64,000 nt of DNA from Chryseobacterium sp. 3008163 (GTDB lineage: Bacteria > Bacteroidota > Bacteroidia > Flavobacteriales > Weeksellaceae), in NCBI RefSeq assembly GCF_003669035.1, contig NZ_CP033070.1:3968001-4032000 (forward strand). The letters are read 5' to 3'. The position numbers and the translations under genes are program-made. Positions 27,876 through 36,992 of the stretch are shown here, piece after piece; within the stretch, counting starts at the first letter, position 1, and every line of letters begins with the position of its first letter. The notes below the pieces were generated by a model that saw only the letters and a program-made list of their open reading frames with translations, was not told the origin of the DNA and did not search any database.

Positions 27876-28361
27876 ATGAAGTTTAAAGTTTTGATATATT
27901 CTTTACTCTCATCTGCTTCACTTTGTAGCTGTATACCTTCATACAGTGTTGCGAAAGAATACAGAAACGTGAAACCTAATTTTCCAAAGCAGAACATTTT
28001 TGTAGTGAATAAAGATTTAAAAAAAGAATATGAAATTTTAAAGCATTCAAATATCTACGAAATCGTTGATGACAGTACAAACGTTGCAAAACTCGAATTG
28101 CTACCAATGAAAACTTACACTCCATCATGCGGAAATGCTATGATTGGTAGTATGATAACATTCGGACTTTTGCCTTCAGGTTTTCCGTACAGCATTTCGT
28201 ATGATTATAATTTGACAGAACATAATATCAAGAAAAATCATCAGTACAAATTAGAAGTTTATCAAAGCCTATGGCTGTTTAATATATTCAGACTGGGCAA
28301 AACTTATAACAAACAAGCCGGGAAAGCTTTATTGGGTAATTATCTTACCTTAAATAAATAA
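27876..28361 (+). CDS. Hypothetical lipoprotein
   Basis: A 161-residue protein with a lipoprotein-type N-terminus (lipobox around SLCSC, residues 15-19). The mature part is unrecognised. It contains a Gly-rich hydrophobic segment near residues 88-105 (CGNAMIGSMITFGLLPSGFP), which may be a membrane-inserting or signal-like element. It lies between the TPR gene (9-nt gap) and the beta-barrel gene (32-nt gap), so the three are probably one operon. Confidence 0.6.
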   Translation: MKFKVLIYSLLSSASLCSCIPSYSVAKEYRNVKPNFPKQNIFVVNKDLKKEYEILKHSNIYEIVDDSTNVAKLELLPMKTYTPSCGNAMIGSMITFGLLPSGFPYSISYDYNLTEHNIKKNHQYKLEVYQSLWLFNIFRLGKTYNKQAGKALLGNYLTLNK

Positions 28362-28393
28362 TCCCCGTTTTATATTTTTCAAACAAAGAAAGT

Positions 28394-30163
28394 ATGAACA
28401 AGAAAATTCAAATATTATCTATATTATTCCTAGGAATTTCGTCGGTGGCGTTTTCTCAGATAAAAGAGGAGAAACTGATTCTTAATAAGAAAAGAGAACC
28501 GGAAGTAAAGAAAATTGAGAAGAAGAAAACCTCAGTAGAAATAATAAAAAATTATCCGCCGGAAGAGAAATCGGCGAATCCTGTGAAATACAATATTACA
28601 GATGTTCCTGCGGTTTCAGATTTTAAAACCTCTACCATTCAGGGGGAAGATGTTGCTCCGAAATTTGACGGAACGGCTCAGAATAACTATTTCCAGTTTG
28701 GAATGGGGAATTACGGAAAGATTTTAGCGGACGCCAATATTTCTAAAACGCTTGAGAACAAAATCGAAGTGGGAGCGGACGTTCATGTGCTTTCTACCAA
28801 TGGTTTGAAGAAAGTTTACGATTGGGATTCGAATCAGAGTTCGGCAACTTTTGGAGCTTTCTTAAATTCTTATGGAGAAAAAGGAAAAATCAATGTGAAT
28901 GCTGAATATGGTTTAGATAATTACAACTATTACGGAATTTATGCCTTGACGCCTTCTGCGGATGTAGATTTGAAGCAGAAAGTGAACCAGTTTAAAGTAA
29001 ACGGTTATTATGATTTTTATTCAAATGAAATTTTAAATGATGTACGAGTGAAATCTTCCTTTTTGAGCGACCATTTTGATGCAAAAGAAAATCAGGCTTC
29101 CATTTTGGCCAACCTTTCAAAACACGCTGTTGAATTAGGAAAAAGCGGAATTGTATTGAATGCTGATTTAGGCTTAGGCTTGGAAACGGTAAAAACAGAT
29201 TTTGCTTTATTAAATAAAAACTCGTCAACCTTTTTCAATGCAGATATTGCTCCGAAAGTAACTTTTGCAAAAGGTGAATCTTATTTGATGTTGGGTTCTT
29301 CATTTTCTTTTTTAAATGCGAGAAACTCAAATTTAATATTAGCTGAAGAATTAAAAAACAATAAAACATATTGGTTTCCGCAAGCTGAGTTTCAGGTAGC
29401 TGCTGCTAAAGAATTTAAATTCTATGGTGGAGTTGACGGTGGTTTGAAACTGAATACGTACAGCGAATTATTGCAGACAAATCCGTTTTTGGTTTCAGAC
29501 CAGATGTTAAGACCAACTGAAACGCAATATCATTTTTATGCAGGTTTAAGAGGTGATATCGACGAAACTTTTAAATACGATGTTTCTGCAGGATTCGGAA
29601 AAATGAGAAATATTATGTTCTTCCAAGGAAATAATTTGTTCGACAATACATTTACTTTAGACAGACCGGGTTATGATTTTGCCAATACATTTTCTGCAGT
29701 TTACGATGATGGAAATGTAAGCGACATCAAAGGTAGTTTACAGTATTTTCCTTTAGAAAATCTGATTGTTGATGCTGATGTTAGATTTTTAAAGTACGAT
29801 TTAAAGAATTATGACAATATTTACAACGTTCCTTTGGTTACAGGAAGCATCGGTGCAAAATATACCATTTTCGAGAAAAAACTGTCATTAGGCTTCAAAG
29901 GAATCTTCGCAACAGACAGAACTACAAACTCGTATATACTTGAAGGCGTGGGAAGTCCGTCGTTGATTTTCCAGTCAACAGAAGACACGAATGATAAAGT
30001 TGGGGGCTATGCAGATTTAAACTTGTCTGCAGAGTATAAAATTCACAAAAATTTCAGTATTTTCGCACTCGGAAACAATCTTCTAAGCTCAAAATACCAA
30101 ACGTACAAAGGCTACAAAGTTCTTGGTGCGCAGGTTGTGGGAGGTGTGAAGATTACATTCTAA
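28394..30163 (+). CDS. TonB-dependent receptor-like outer-membrane beta-barrel protein
   Basis: A 589-residue protein: signal peptide (cleavage near SVAFSQ, residue 22), a Lys-rich periplasmic stretch (22-70), then a long beta-barrel with alternating strands and a terminal VVGGVKITF ending in Phe, as required for outer-membrane insertion. There is no recognisable plug domain or TonB box, so it is shorter than true TonB-dependent receptors. Homologous barrels are often annotated TonB-dependent receptor in Flavobacteriia. Gene order with the TPR protein suggests a shared function at the outer membrane. Confidence 0.78.
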   Translation: MNKKIQILSILFLGISSVAFSQIKEEKLILNKKREPEVKKIEKKKTSVEIIKNYPPEEKSANPVKYNITDVPAVSDFKTSTIQGEDVAPKFDGTAQNNYFQFGMGNYGKILADANISKTLENKIEVGADVHVLSTNGLKKVYDWDSNQSSATFGAFLNSYGEKGKINVNAEYGLDNYNYYGIYALTPSADVDLKQKVNQFKVNGYYDFYSNEILNDVRVKSSFLSDHFDAKENQASILANLSKHAVELGKSGIVLNADLGLGLETVKTDFALLNKNSSTFFNADIAPKVTFAKGESYLMLGSSFSFLNARNSNLILAEELKNNKTYWFPQAEFQVAAAKEFKFYGGVDGGLKLNTYSELLQTNPFLVSDQMLRPTETQYHFYAGLRGDIDETFKYDVSAGFGKMRNIMFFQGNNLFDNTFTLDRPGYDFANTFSAVYDDGNVSDIKGSLQYFPLENLIVDADVRFLKYDLKNYDNIYNVPLVTGSIGAKYTIFEKKLSLGFKGIFATDRTTNSYILEGVGSPSLIFQSTEDTNDKVGGYADLNLSAEYKIHKNFSIFALGNNLLSSKYQTYKGYKVLGAQVVGGVKITF

Positions 30164-30169
30164 AATAAT

Positions 30170-30233
30170 TATTGATAAATGATAATTGATGCATGATTGT
30201 CATATCACTTATAAATTATCATTTATCAATAAT
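30170..30233. repeat. Long perfect inverted repeat before tRNA-Arg
   Basis: Two perfect 19-nt arms (30170-30188 and 30215-30233) surround a 26-nt spacer, just 7 nt before the tRNA. The arms are AT-rich (TTATTGATAAATGATAATT) and could form a hairpin terminating the beta-barrel operon, or be a small mobile remnant inserted beside a tRNA. Confidence 0.7.
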
Positions 30234-30240
30234 AAAAAAC

Positions 30241-30314
30241 GGCTTCGTAGTTCAACTGGATAGAATATTGGATTTCGGCTCCAAGGGTTGGGGGTTCGAA
30301 TCCCTTCGAAGTCA
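30241..30314 (+). tRNA. tRNA-Arg (anticodon TCG)
   Basis: A 74-nt cloverleaf: acceptor stem GGCTTCG with CGAAGTC (one G-T pair), D arm GTTC...GAAT, anticodon stem TTGGA/TCCAA with loop TTTCGGC giving anticodon TCG, T arm with TTCGAAT loop, discriminator A. CCA is not encoded. It should read CGA and, if U34 is modified, other CGN codons. Confidence 0.9.
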
Positions 30315-30323
30315 CAGATTTTT

Positions 30324-30352
30324 AAGGCACTTTTAGGAGTGCTTTTTTGTTT
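30324..30352 (+). terminator. Terminator after tRNA-Arg
   Basis: GCACT (30327-30331) pairs with AGTGC (30338-30342), extended by flanking A-T pairs, and is followed by a T-rich tail. It starts 10 nt after the tRNA. Confidence 0.75.
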
Positions 30353-30795
30353 TATAAGAGATTGTTAATTAGCAAGATAGAAGATAGTGCAGAATTGATT
30401 TGGGTGGTTCAAAACAGTTTCATCAAATTCGAGTTTTTGAGTAAAAATCGAACACATTCAATTTCTGTTCTGATATCGGTATTTTTGTGAGTCAGCTTTT
30501 GATTATTATTTGTATAATTTTTTTCATTTTAAAAAGACTTAGATTCTGGATTTTATTTCCGATAAAGAATTCACGGCTTCTTTTAGCTACTTGCTCGAGA
30601 AGGTTTTTAATTTTTTGTAATTGATCTTCCTAAAGTAATTTTTGTTCAATATCAGAGTTTTCTTCAGTGCTCACTTGTTGAGAATCTTTCAAAGGATCAG
30701 TTAAAACTTATTGTGCAAATTATCTAACAGCTAATAACTACATATAATAAAAGATTGAGCCTTTAAAATAATGGATAATTTTTAGATTAACGATG
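30353..30795. other. Gene-free stretch with a possible decayed coding remnant
   Basis: No intact gene is seen. On the minus strand from 30707 to 30492 a frame reads VLTDPLKDSQQ, then TEENSDIEQKLL, a TAG stop, then EDQLQKIKNLLEQVAKRSREF and stops at TGA. Its composition (Glu, Lys, Leu, Gln) is protein-like, so it may be the end of a decayed gene. No family is recognised. Confidence 0.25.
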
Positions 30796-32274
30796 TTATA
30801 GAATTTTCACGTTTTTAGATAAAATATCAATACTTTTATCCATTTCTTCCATGCTTAAATTTCCAAAGCCTAACCTCATTGCAGTAAGATTTTTATTTTG
30901 GTAAAGTAATGTTTTTGGAATGAAAAGATTGTCTTTAATGCAATGGTGACTGAGTTGCATTAGATTCACAGGAGTTTTCCATTTCATCCAGACTGCTAAA
31001 CCTCCTGAAGGTTTTTTGAAGTCTAGATGTTCACTTAGCTGCTGTTCCAAAAGCATAGTGAAATAATCTCTGCGTTCCTTGTATATTTTTAATGATTTTT
31101 TTAGGTATCTATTGATTTCGCCTTCTGCTATCATTTCACCCAAAACATGTTCCATAAGAACATCACCCTGACGGTCTATAATTCCTAAGTATTTTCGCAT
31201 TTCATTCATCAAATTTTCAGGGGCAACGATAAATCCCGTTCTGAATCCTGGCACCAAAGATTTACCGAAAGATCCGATATAAATGACCATTCCACTTGTA
31301 TCGGCACTCGCTAGAGGAAGAATAGGGCTTTTGTCGTAATTGAAATCATAATCGTAATCATCTTCAAGGATAATAAAGCCATACTCTTGGGAAAGTTTCA
31401 GTAATTCCAATCTTCGTTGTGCGCTTAAAGTTACTGTAGTAGGATAGTGGTGATGAGGTGTAAGATAAAGCATTCTGATTTTCTGTTTCTTACATATTTT
31501 TCTTACTTCTTCTACATCTATCCCGTCATCGTCAATCGGTATTGTTTGAATATTAACTCTTGATTTCTGAAAAATCATATTCACTGAAAAATAGCTTAAT
31601 TCACCAACCAAAACAGTATCTCCAGCCGAAAGTAAAATTTCAGAAACAATGTAAATGCTCATTTCTGTGCTTCTTGTAATGAGGAGATTGTTTTTTGAAA
31701 TGGGTAAACCTCTTGATATATTTAAATAATGTGAAAGGTTTTTCTTAAAAAACTCGCTGCCGTCGTTATTGTAATGTCCTACCTTGTGTGCTTTTCGCTT
31801 CAGTGTGGAACTGTAAATTCTAGAATGATGATCTATCTGTGTAAGTCGAACATCAGGAGTGCCGTCATCAAAAACAAATTCGCAATTGGAATGTTCAAAA
31901 GGATTGTCAAGAATGTTTGATGTTTTAAAAGCGAAACCGGTAGATTTTGGATAATTTACGAGTTGTTTCTTTTCAAAACTTAAAATATTTACGGGTTTAT
32001 CGTTTTCTTTTCCGATAACAAAGGTTCCTTTATTGGGTAGGCTTTCAACCCAACCCTGGGAAAATAATTCATCATAAACTGCTACAATCGTATTTCTGTG
32101 AACTTTTAAATTGATACTTAAAACTCGGGTTCCGGGAAGCTTGGTTCCAAATGGAAGAACACCTCTTTGAATAGCATTGATTAATTGAGTTGAGACTTGC
32201 ATGTATATAGAAACATCAGAATTTCTATCTATTTTAATAAAACTTTCATAAGGAAATTCAACCGGACTACTCAT
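30796..32274 (-). CDS. MocR-type (GntR/aminotransferase) transcriptional regulator
   Basis: A 492-residue fusion: an N-terminal GntR winged helix (about residues 10-85, with TKLPGTRVLSINLKVHRNTI) and a C-terminal fold-type I PLP aminotransferase-like domain. The PLP lysine is visible in GSFGKSLVPGFR (about residue 335) and EDDYDYDF provides the cofactor-ring Asp. MocR regulators sense PLP together with amines or amino acids. It is divergent from the biotin operon across only 65 bp, so it is a strong candidate for its regulator. Whether PLP-linked intermediates of biotin synthesis (8-amino-7-oxononanoate, DAPA) are the ligands is speculation. Confidence 0.9.
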   Translation of the reverse strand: MSSPVEFPYESFIKIDRNSDVSIYMQVSTQLINAIQRGVLPFGTKLPGTRVLSINLKVHRNTIVAVYDELFSQGWVESLPNKGTFVIGKENDKPVNILSFEKKQLVNYPKSTGFAFKTSNILDNPFEHSNCEFVFDDGTPDVRLTQIDHHSRIYSSTLKRKAHKVGHYNNDGSEFFKKNLSHYLNISRGLPISKNNLLITRSTEMSIYIVSEILLSAGDTVLVGELSYFSVNMIFQKSRVNIQTIPIDDDGIDVEEVRKICKKQKIRMLYLTPHHHYPTTVTLSAQRRLELLKLSQEYGFIILEDDYDYDFNYDKSPILPLASADTSGMVIYIGSFGKSLVPGFRTGFIVAPENLMNEMRKYLGIIDRQGDVLMEHVLGEMIAEGEINRYLKKSLKIYKERRDYFTMLLEQQLSEHLDFKKPSGGLAVWMKWKTPVNLMQLSHHCIKDNLFIPKTLLYQNKNLTAMRLGFGNLSMEEMDKSIDILSKNVKIL

Positions 32275-32283
32275 AATGTAAAA

Positions 32284-32322
32284 ACTGGCACTAATGAACC
32301 ATCCGGTAATATACTACTTTTG
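32284..32322 (+). promoter_or_regulatory. Biotin operon promoter with overlapping inverted repeat
   Basis: TACTTTTG (32315-32322) matches TAnnTTTG and would give a leader of only about 10 nt before the ferritin-like gene's ATG. ACTGG (32284-32288) and CCGGT (32303-32307) form an imperfect inverted repeat over the -33 region, a plausible MocR operator. On the opposite strand CAAAAATA (32331-32338) reads TATTTTTG, a possible -7 for the regulator. Confidence 0.45.
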
Positions 32323-32339
32323 AGCCAAATCAAAAATAA

Positions 32340-32963
32340 ATGGAATTTTACGAACTTCTTGAGAAAATAGTGCTGGATCATCACACCCATGCAAAATGGC
32401 TTAATACACTTTCTTTTATGGAAAATGCAGGAGCCAGAAAGATTTCTGCTTGTGAGCATCCTACTAAAGTAAACCTAATTCAGCTGAAGCATGCCTGTGA
32501 AGAACACCGTCATGCATATTACCTCAAAAAACAAATTGCAAAAATAGATTCAGAACCTTGCAAAACTTATGAGAATGAAGAGCTTTTAGCACCTATCGCA
32601 ACACGTCAGTATCTTCATTCTTTGGATATTAAAGCCTGCAAATATCTGTATAACAATTTCAATCTTACAAAAGATGAATTGAAATATGCAGCATATCTTT
32701 TTGTAACCTATGCCATTGAGGTTCGTGCCGATGAATTGTATCCTGTTTATCAGGAAATTCTTACCAAAACGTCTTCAAAAATTATGGTAAAATCTATTAT
32801 TCTCGAAGAAGAAGGTCATTTAGAAGAAATGATTAATCAATTGGATGAATTTTCTGAAAATTGGAAATCTCACGCTGAAAATATTTTAAAAATCGAACAT
32901 GAACTTCATGACCAATGGATCGATGCCATCATTGAGGAAGTTGGCAAGTTGAATTATGCTTAA
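32340..32963 (+). CDS. Ferritin-like diiron protein at the head of the biotin operon
   Basis: A 207-residue all-helical soluble protein not recognised as a named family. Four long helices carry a canonical ferritin-like metal set: Glu55-x2-His58 (ACEEHRH), Glu127 (YAIEVRADE), Glu157-x2-His160 (LEEEGH) and a candidate Glu28 or the HHTH cluster (14-17) in helix one. This matches diiron carboxylate proteins (rubrerythrin, ferritin-like oxygenases). The gene overlaps bioF by 8 nt (its stop lies inside bioF), implying translational coupling. A part in pimelate supply, in iron-sulfur protection of BioB, or in regulation are possibilities; none is shown by the sequence. Confidence 0.7.
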   Translation: MEFYELLEKIVLDHHTHAKWLNTLSFMENAGARKISACEHPTKVNLIQLKHACEEHRHAYYLKKQIAKIDSEPCKTYENEELLAPIATRQYLHSLDIKACKYLYNNFNLTKDELKYAAYLFVTYAIEVRADELYPVYQEILTKTSSKIMVKSIILEEEGHLEEMINQLDEFSENWKSHAENILKIEHELHDQWIDAIIEEVGKLNYA

Positions 32964-34065
32964 AAATTTTCATTATTTTCAAGAAGCTCTTGACAAAAGA
33001 GAGGAAGAGGGAACTTTGAGGGTGTTAAAACCACAATCAGTAGGAATAGATTTTTATTCTAATGATTATTTAGGATTTGCACAAAACAAAGAATTGCAAA
33101 ATTTATTAGTGCAGCAGGTTATGGATAATCCTCATCTGTTATCGGGAAGTACAGGTTCAAGGCTAATCAGCGGAAATAGTTCTGAAGTGGTTAAGACGGA
33201 AAAATTGATTGCAAAAGAACATCAGTATTCTGACGCACTCCTTTTTTCTTCGGGATACAATGCTAACCTGGCATTATTCTCAACGCTTCCGACTCGGCAT
33301 GACACGATTATAGTCGATGAAAAGATTCATCGTTCTGTGCATGATGCGTGCAAAATGTCTCATGCAAAAAAAATAAAATTCAGTCATAATGATGTCGGAG
33401 ATCTGGAAAATATTTTAAAAAGACAAAACGGAAAATCGTACATCGCCATAGAAAGCCTTTATTCTATGGATGGAGACTTTGCGCCTATTCAGGAAATTGC
33501 TGAAGTCGCTGAGAAATACGATGCGTACTTAATTGTTGATGAAGCACATTCTTTTGGAGTTTTTGGGAATGGGTTAGTTGATCAATTTCAACTTCAGAAG
33601 AAAATATTGGCAACTGTCATCACTTATGGGAAAGCATTGGGCTCACACGGAGCTGCTATTCTATGTAATGATGTGGTTAAATCTTATCTCGTCAATTTTG
33701 CATCTCCATTCATTTATACAACCTCGGCTCAGGATATCCAATGGAGAAGTATAAAAATAGGGTATGAATTTTTGAAAGAGAATGACAATGAAAGAATCAA
33801 ATTACAGCAAAATATTGAAATTTTTCGTCAGCAAAACTTGAAATCGCTTTCTTCTGCGAAAAGTCCGATTCAGGCAATCTTAATTTCTGATCATGACCGA
33901 CTGAATAGAGTGAAGCAAACTTTATCGGATGAAGGATTTTTAACCTATGCTGTTTTCAGTCCGGCTGTAAAAGAAGGAGCCGAACGTCTCAGAATTTGTC
34001 TTCACAGCTTTAATACTGAAGAGGAGATTTTGAAGCTTACAAAAATTATTAAAGAATTTATTTAA
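32956..34065 (+). CDS. bioF: 8-amino-7-oxononanoate synthase
   Basis: PLP enzyme that condenses pimeloyl thioester with L-alanine to form 8-amino-7-oxononanoate, the first ring-assembly step of biotin synthesis. Alpha-oxoamine synthase fold, 369 residues. Motifs are DFYSNDYLGF near residue 30, GSTGSRLISGN (about 60-70), DEAHSFGVFG (about 195) and the PLP lysine in TYGKALGSHGA (about 225). The start overlaps the end of the ferritin-like gene; bioD follows after 19 nt. Confidence 0.95.
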   Translation: MLKNFHYFQEALDKREEEGTLRVLKPQSVGIDFYSNDYLGFAQNKELQNLLVQQVMDNPHLLSGSTGSRLISGNSSEVVKTEKLIAKEHQYSDALLFSSGYNANLALFSTLPTRHDTIIVDEKIHRSVHDACKMSHAKKIKFSHNDVGDLENILKRQNGKSYIAIESLYSMDGDFAPIQEIAEVAEKYDAYLIVDEAHSFGVFGNGLVDQFQLQKKILATVITYGKALGSHGAAILCNDVVKSYLVNFASPFIYTTSAQDIQWRSIKIGYEFLKENDNERIKLQQNIEIFRQQNLKSLSSAKSPIQAILISDHDRLNRVKQTLSDEGFLTYAVFSPAVKEGAERLRICLHSFNTEEEILKLTKIIKEFI

Positions 34066-34084
34066 ATAAAAACAGAAGGTACTT

Positions 34085-34696
34085 ATGAAATTATTCGTAA
34101 CAGGGATAGGAACGGAAGTGGGAAAAACTGTTTGCTCAGCAATTTTAGTTCAATATTTCAAAGCAGATTATTGGAAACCGATACAATCAGGAGATCTGCA
34201 TTTTTCAGACAGTATGAAAATTAGAGATTGGGTAAGTGAAGGTATCGTTATTCATCAGGAAATATATCGTTTAAAGCTTGCAGCATCACCTCATCAGTCG
34301 GCTGGGGAAGAGGGAATTTTAATTCATGTAAATGATTTTACACTGCCTGAAACTCAAAATAATTTAATCGTAGAAGGAGCGGGAGGCCTTATGGTTCCGT
34401 TATCTGATAGCGAATTTATGATTGATTTAATTGAAAAATTAGACATTCCGGTTGCGCTTGTCGTGAGAAATTATTTAGGCTGTATTAATCACAGTTTATT
34501 GTCGATCATGGCTTTAAACCAAAGAAAAATCAATCTGAAATATTTGATTCTTAATGGAGATTTCCCAATAGATACAGAACGGATTATCAGAAAAAATATT
34601 CAACAGGAAACTGAAATTATAAGAATTCCAAACATCGAAAATTTAACAAAAGAAAACATAGAAAGTGTTACAAAACAATTAACAAAAATAGGATAA
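34085..34696 (+). CDS. bioD: Dethiobiotin synthetase
   Basis: ATP-dependent carboxylase closing the ureido ring of 7,8-diaminopelargonate to dethiobiotin. 203 residues. P-loop GIGTEVGKT at residues 7-15, substrate-binding YWKPIQSGD (about 29-37) and [10 protein letters not shown] (about 97-106). Its TAA overlaps the bioB ATG by one base (34696), so the two are translationally coupled. The family is normally about 210-240 residues, so this is a compact but complete version. Confidence 0.95.
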   Translation: MKLFVTGIGTEVGKTVCSAILVQYFKADYWKPIQSGDLHFSDSMKIRDWVSEGIVIHQEIYRLKLAASPHQSAGEEGILIHVNDFTLPETQNNLIVEGAGGLMVPLSDSEFMIDLIEKLDIPVALVVRNYLGCINHSLLSIMALNQRKINLKYLILNGDFPIDTERIIRKNIQQETEIIRIPNIENLTKENIESVTKQLTKIG

Positions 34697-35709
34697 TGGA
34701 TAGAACAAAATTGAGAAATAACTGGACAAAAGAAGAAATAGAAGAAATTTACAATTTACCATTACTCGAACTTATTTATAAGGCAGCCACCGTTCATCGT
34801 GAATGGCATAATCCTGAAGAAGTTCAGATGTCGACATTACTTTCGATAAAAACGGGTGGTTGTACAGAAGACTGTTCGTATTGCGGACAAGCGGCTCGCT
34901 ATCATACCAATATTAAAGTTCAGGCTTTGCTTCCAACGGAAAAAGTCATCGAGCATGCCCAAAAAGCAAAAGACAGCGGCTCATCCCGTTTCTGTATGGC
35001 TGCAGCATGGAGAGAGGTGAGAAATAACCGTGATTTTGACCGTGTGATTGATATGGTAAAAGGGGTCAATGAACTCGGACTTGAAGTTTGCTGTACCCTT
35101 GGGATGCTAACCGAAGAACAGGCGATCCGCCTTCAGGAAGCAGGTTTGTACGCCTACAATCACAATCTGGATACTTCGGAACAATATTATGAAGAAATTA
35201 TTTCTACGAGAACTTTTGACAATAGGATTAATACGATAAACAACGTCAGAAAAGCAGGAATTACCGTTTGTTCAGGAGGAATTATTGGTTTGGGAGAAAC
35301 ACCTACAGACAGAATTTCGATGCTGCTCACCTTAGCAACCATGCCTAAACACCCAGAATCTGTTCCTATTAATGCATTGGCAAGAGTAGCCGGAACTCCG
35401 CTTGAAAATAATGAAAAAACAGATACGTGGGAAATGGTAAGGATGATTGCTGCCGCAAGAATTGTAATGCCTTCATCAATGGTTCGTCTGAGTGCAGGAA
35501 GAATTGAAATGACAGAATTTGAACAAGGTTGGTGCTTTATGGCGGGTGCAAACTCGATTTTTACAGGCGAAAGAGAAACTTTATTGGTGACGCCCAATCC
35601 TGGAGTTTCGGAAGATATGCAAATGCTGCAGACTTTAGGATTAAAACCGATGAAAAGACAAGCAGAAAAAGTGATAGATCACTTTGAAACCTGGAAAACT
35701 AACGCCTAG
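34696..35709 (+). CDS. bioB: Biotin synthase
   Basis: Radical SAM enzyme that inserts sulfur into dethiobiotin to form biotin. 337 residues. The radical [4Fe-4S] cluster ligands are Cys56, Cys60 and Cys63 in CTEDCSYC. The second-cluster elements and family blocks are [30 protein letters not shown] and RLSAGR (the Arg ligand of the [2Fe-2S] cluster). Full length. The BioB cluster is oxygen-sensitive, which makes the ferritin-like protein in the same operon notable. Confidence 0.97.
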   Translation: MDRTKLRNNWTKEEIEEIYNLPLLELIYKAATVHREWHNPEEVQMSTLLSIKTGGCTEDCSYCGQAARYHTNIKVQALLPTEKVIEHAQKAKDSGSSRFCMAAAWREVRNNRDFDRVIDMVKGVNELGLEVCCTLGMLTEEQAIRLQEAGLYAYNHNLDTSEQYYEEIISTRTFDNRINTINNVRKAGITVCSGGIIGLGETPTDRISMLLTLATMPKHPESVPINALARVAGTPLENNEKTDTWEMVRMIAAARIVMPSSMVRLSAGRIEMTEFEQGWCFMAGANSIFTGERETLLVTPNPGVSEDMQMLQTLGLKPMKRQAEKVIDHFETWKTNA

Positions 35710-35726
35710 TCTAATTCCTGAAAATT

Positions 35727-36992
35727 ATGAATTTACAAGAACGCGACAGAGCTGTCAATTGGCATCCTTACACCCAAATGAAAACAGCAGATGATATTAT
35801 TCCTATTATTAAAGGAAAAGGAGTTTATCTTTTTGATGATCAGGGAAATAAATATATTGATGCGGTTTCTTCGTGGTGGGTGACGCTTCACGGTCATGCG
35901 CATCCTTATATTGCACAGCGTGTTTCGGAACAATTGAATACCTTGGAGCAGGTTATTTTTGCAGGTTTTACGCATGAACCGGCCATACAGCTTTCTGAAA
36001 ATTTATTAAAACTTTTACCCGAAAATCAACAAAAAGTTTTCTATTCTGACAACGGCTCAACTGCTGTGGAAGTTGCTTTAAAAATGTGCATTCAACACGC
36101 CTATAATCGGGGGAAAGAAAAAACAAAGACTTTAGCTTTTAAAAATGCTTATCATGGTGATACTTTCGGGGCAATGTCTGTGAGCGGAAGAAGTGTATGG
36201 ACAAAACCTTTCGGTGAAATGCTCTTTGAAGTTATTTTCATTGATACTCCTAATTCTGGGAATTTGGAAAATTTAAAAAAACAAATCCGAAATCATGCGA
36301 ATGAAATTGCATGTTTTATTTATGAGCCACTTATTCAAGGTGCAGCGGGAATGTTGATGTATGATGCTGAAGATTTAGATGAATTAATGAAATTCTGTCG
36401 AGAACAGGAGATTTTAATGGTTCAGGATGAAGTTTTTACCGGTTTTGGACGAACAGGTAAGCTTTTTGCAGCCAATCATCTTTCGGAAAACCCTGATATT
36501 ATGTGTTTTTCAAAAGGTTTAACAGGCGGTACGATGCCAATGGGAATTACGACTTGTTCGAATGAAATTTACAATGCTTTTTTGTCAGATGAAAAATATA
36601 TGGCATTATTTCATGGACATTCTTTCACTGCAAATCCGTTAGCTTGCACCGCGGCTTTGGCAAGTATGGAGTTGTTATTAAATGATGAAACTCAAGAAAA
36701 TATTCTGAGAATTTCAGAACAACATTATAAATTTTCAAAAATATTAAAACAACATCCACACGTTGAAAATGTCCGACAGACAGGAACTATTTTGGCCTGG
36801 GAAATTAAAAATGATCAAGAAACCTCATATTTTAATGAGATTGGAAAAAAACTTTATGATGACTTTCTATCACGGGGAATCATTATGCGTCCATTAGGAA
36901 ATGTAATGTATCTGGTGCCACCTTATTGCATTTCTGCAAAAGAATTGAATTTTATTTATGAAAATATTTTAGAAGTATTGAATTACGTTTAA
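35727..36992 (+). CDS. bioA: Adenosylmethionine-8-amino-7-oxononanoate aminotransferase
   Basis: PLP aminotransferase that converts 8-amino-7-oxononanoate to 7,8-diaminopelargonate using SAM as amino donor. 421 residues, class III. Visible blocks are WHPYTQMK (residues 11-18, the BioA-specific N-terminus), DAVSSWWVTLHGH, the DNGSTAVEVALKM cofactor phosphate loop, QDEVFTGFGRTG and the PLP lysine in CFSKGLTGG (about 262). Last gene of the operon, 17 nt after bioB. Confidence 0.96.
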   Translation: MNLQERDRAVNWHPYTQMKTADDIIPIIKGKGVYLFDDQGNKYIDAVSSWWVTLHGHAHPYIAQRVSEQLNTLEQVIFAGFTHEPAIQLSENLLKLLPENQQKVFYSDNGSTAVEVALKMCIQHAYNRGKEKTKTLAFKNAYHGDTFGAMSVSGRSVWTKPFGEMLFEVIFIDTPNSGNLENLKKQIRNHANEIACFIYEPLIQGAAGMLMYDAEDLDELMKFCREQEILMVQDEVFTGFGRTGKLFAANHLSENPDIMCFSKGLTGGTMPMGITTCSNEIYNAFLSDEKYMALFHGHSFTANPLACTAALASMELLLNDETQENILRISEQHYKFSKILKQHPHVENVRQTGTILAWEIKNDQETSYFNEIGKKLYDDFLSRGIIMRPLGNVMYLVPPYCISAKELNFIYENILEVLNYV

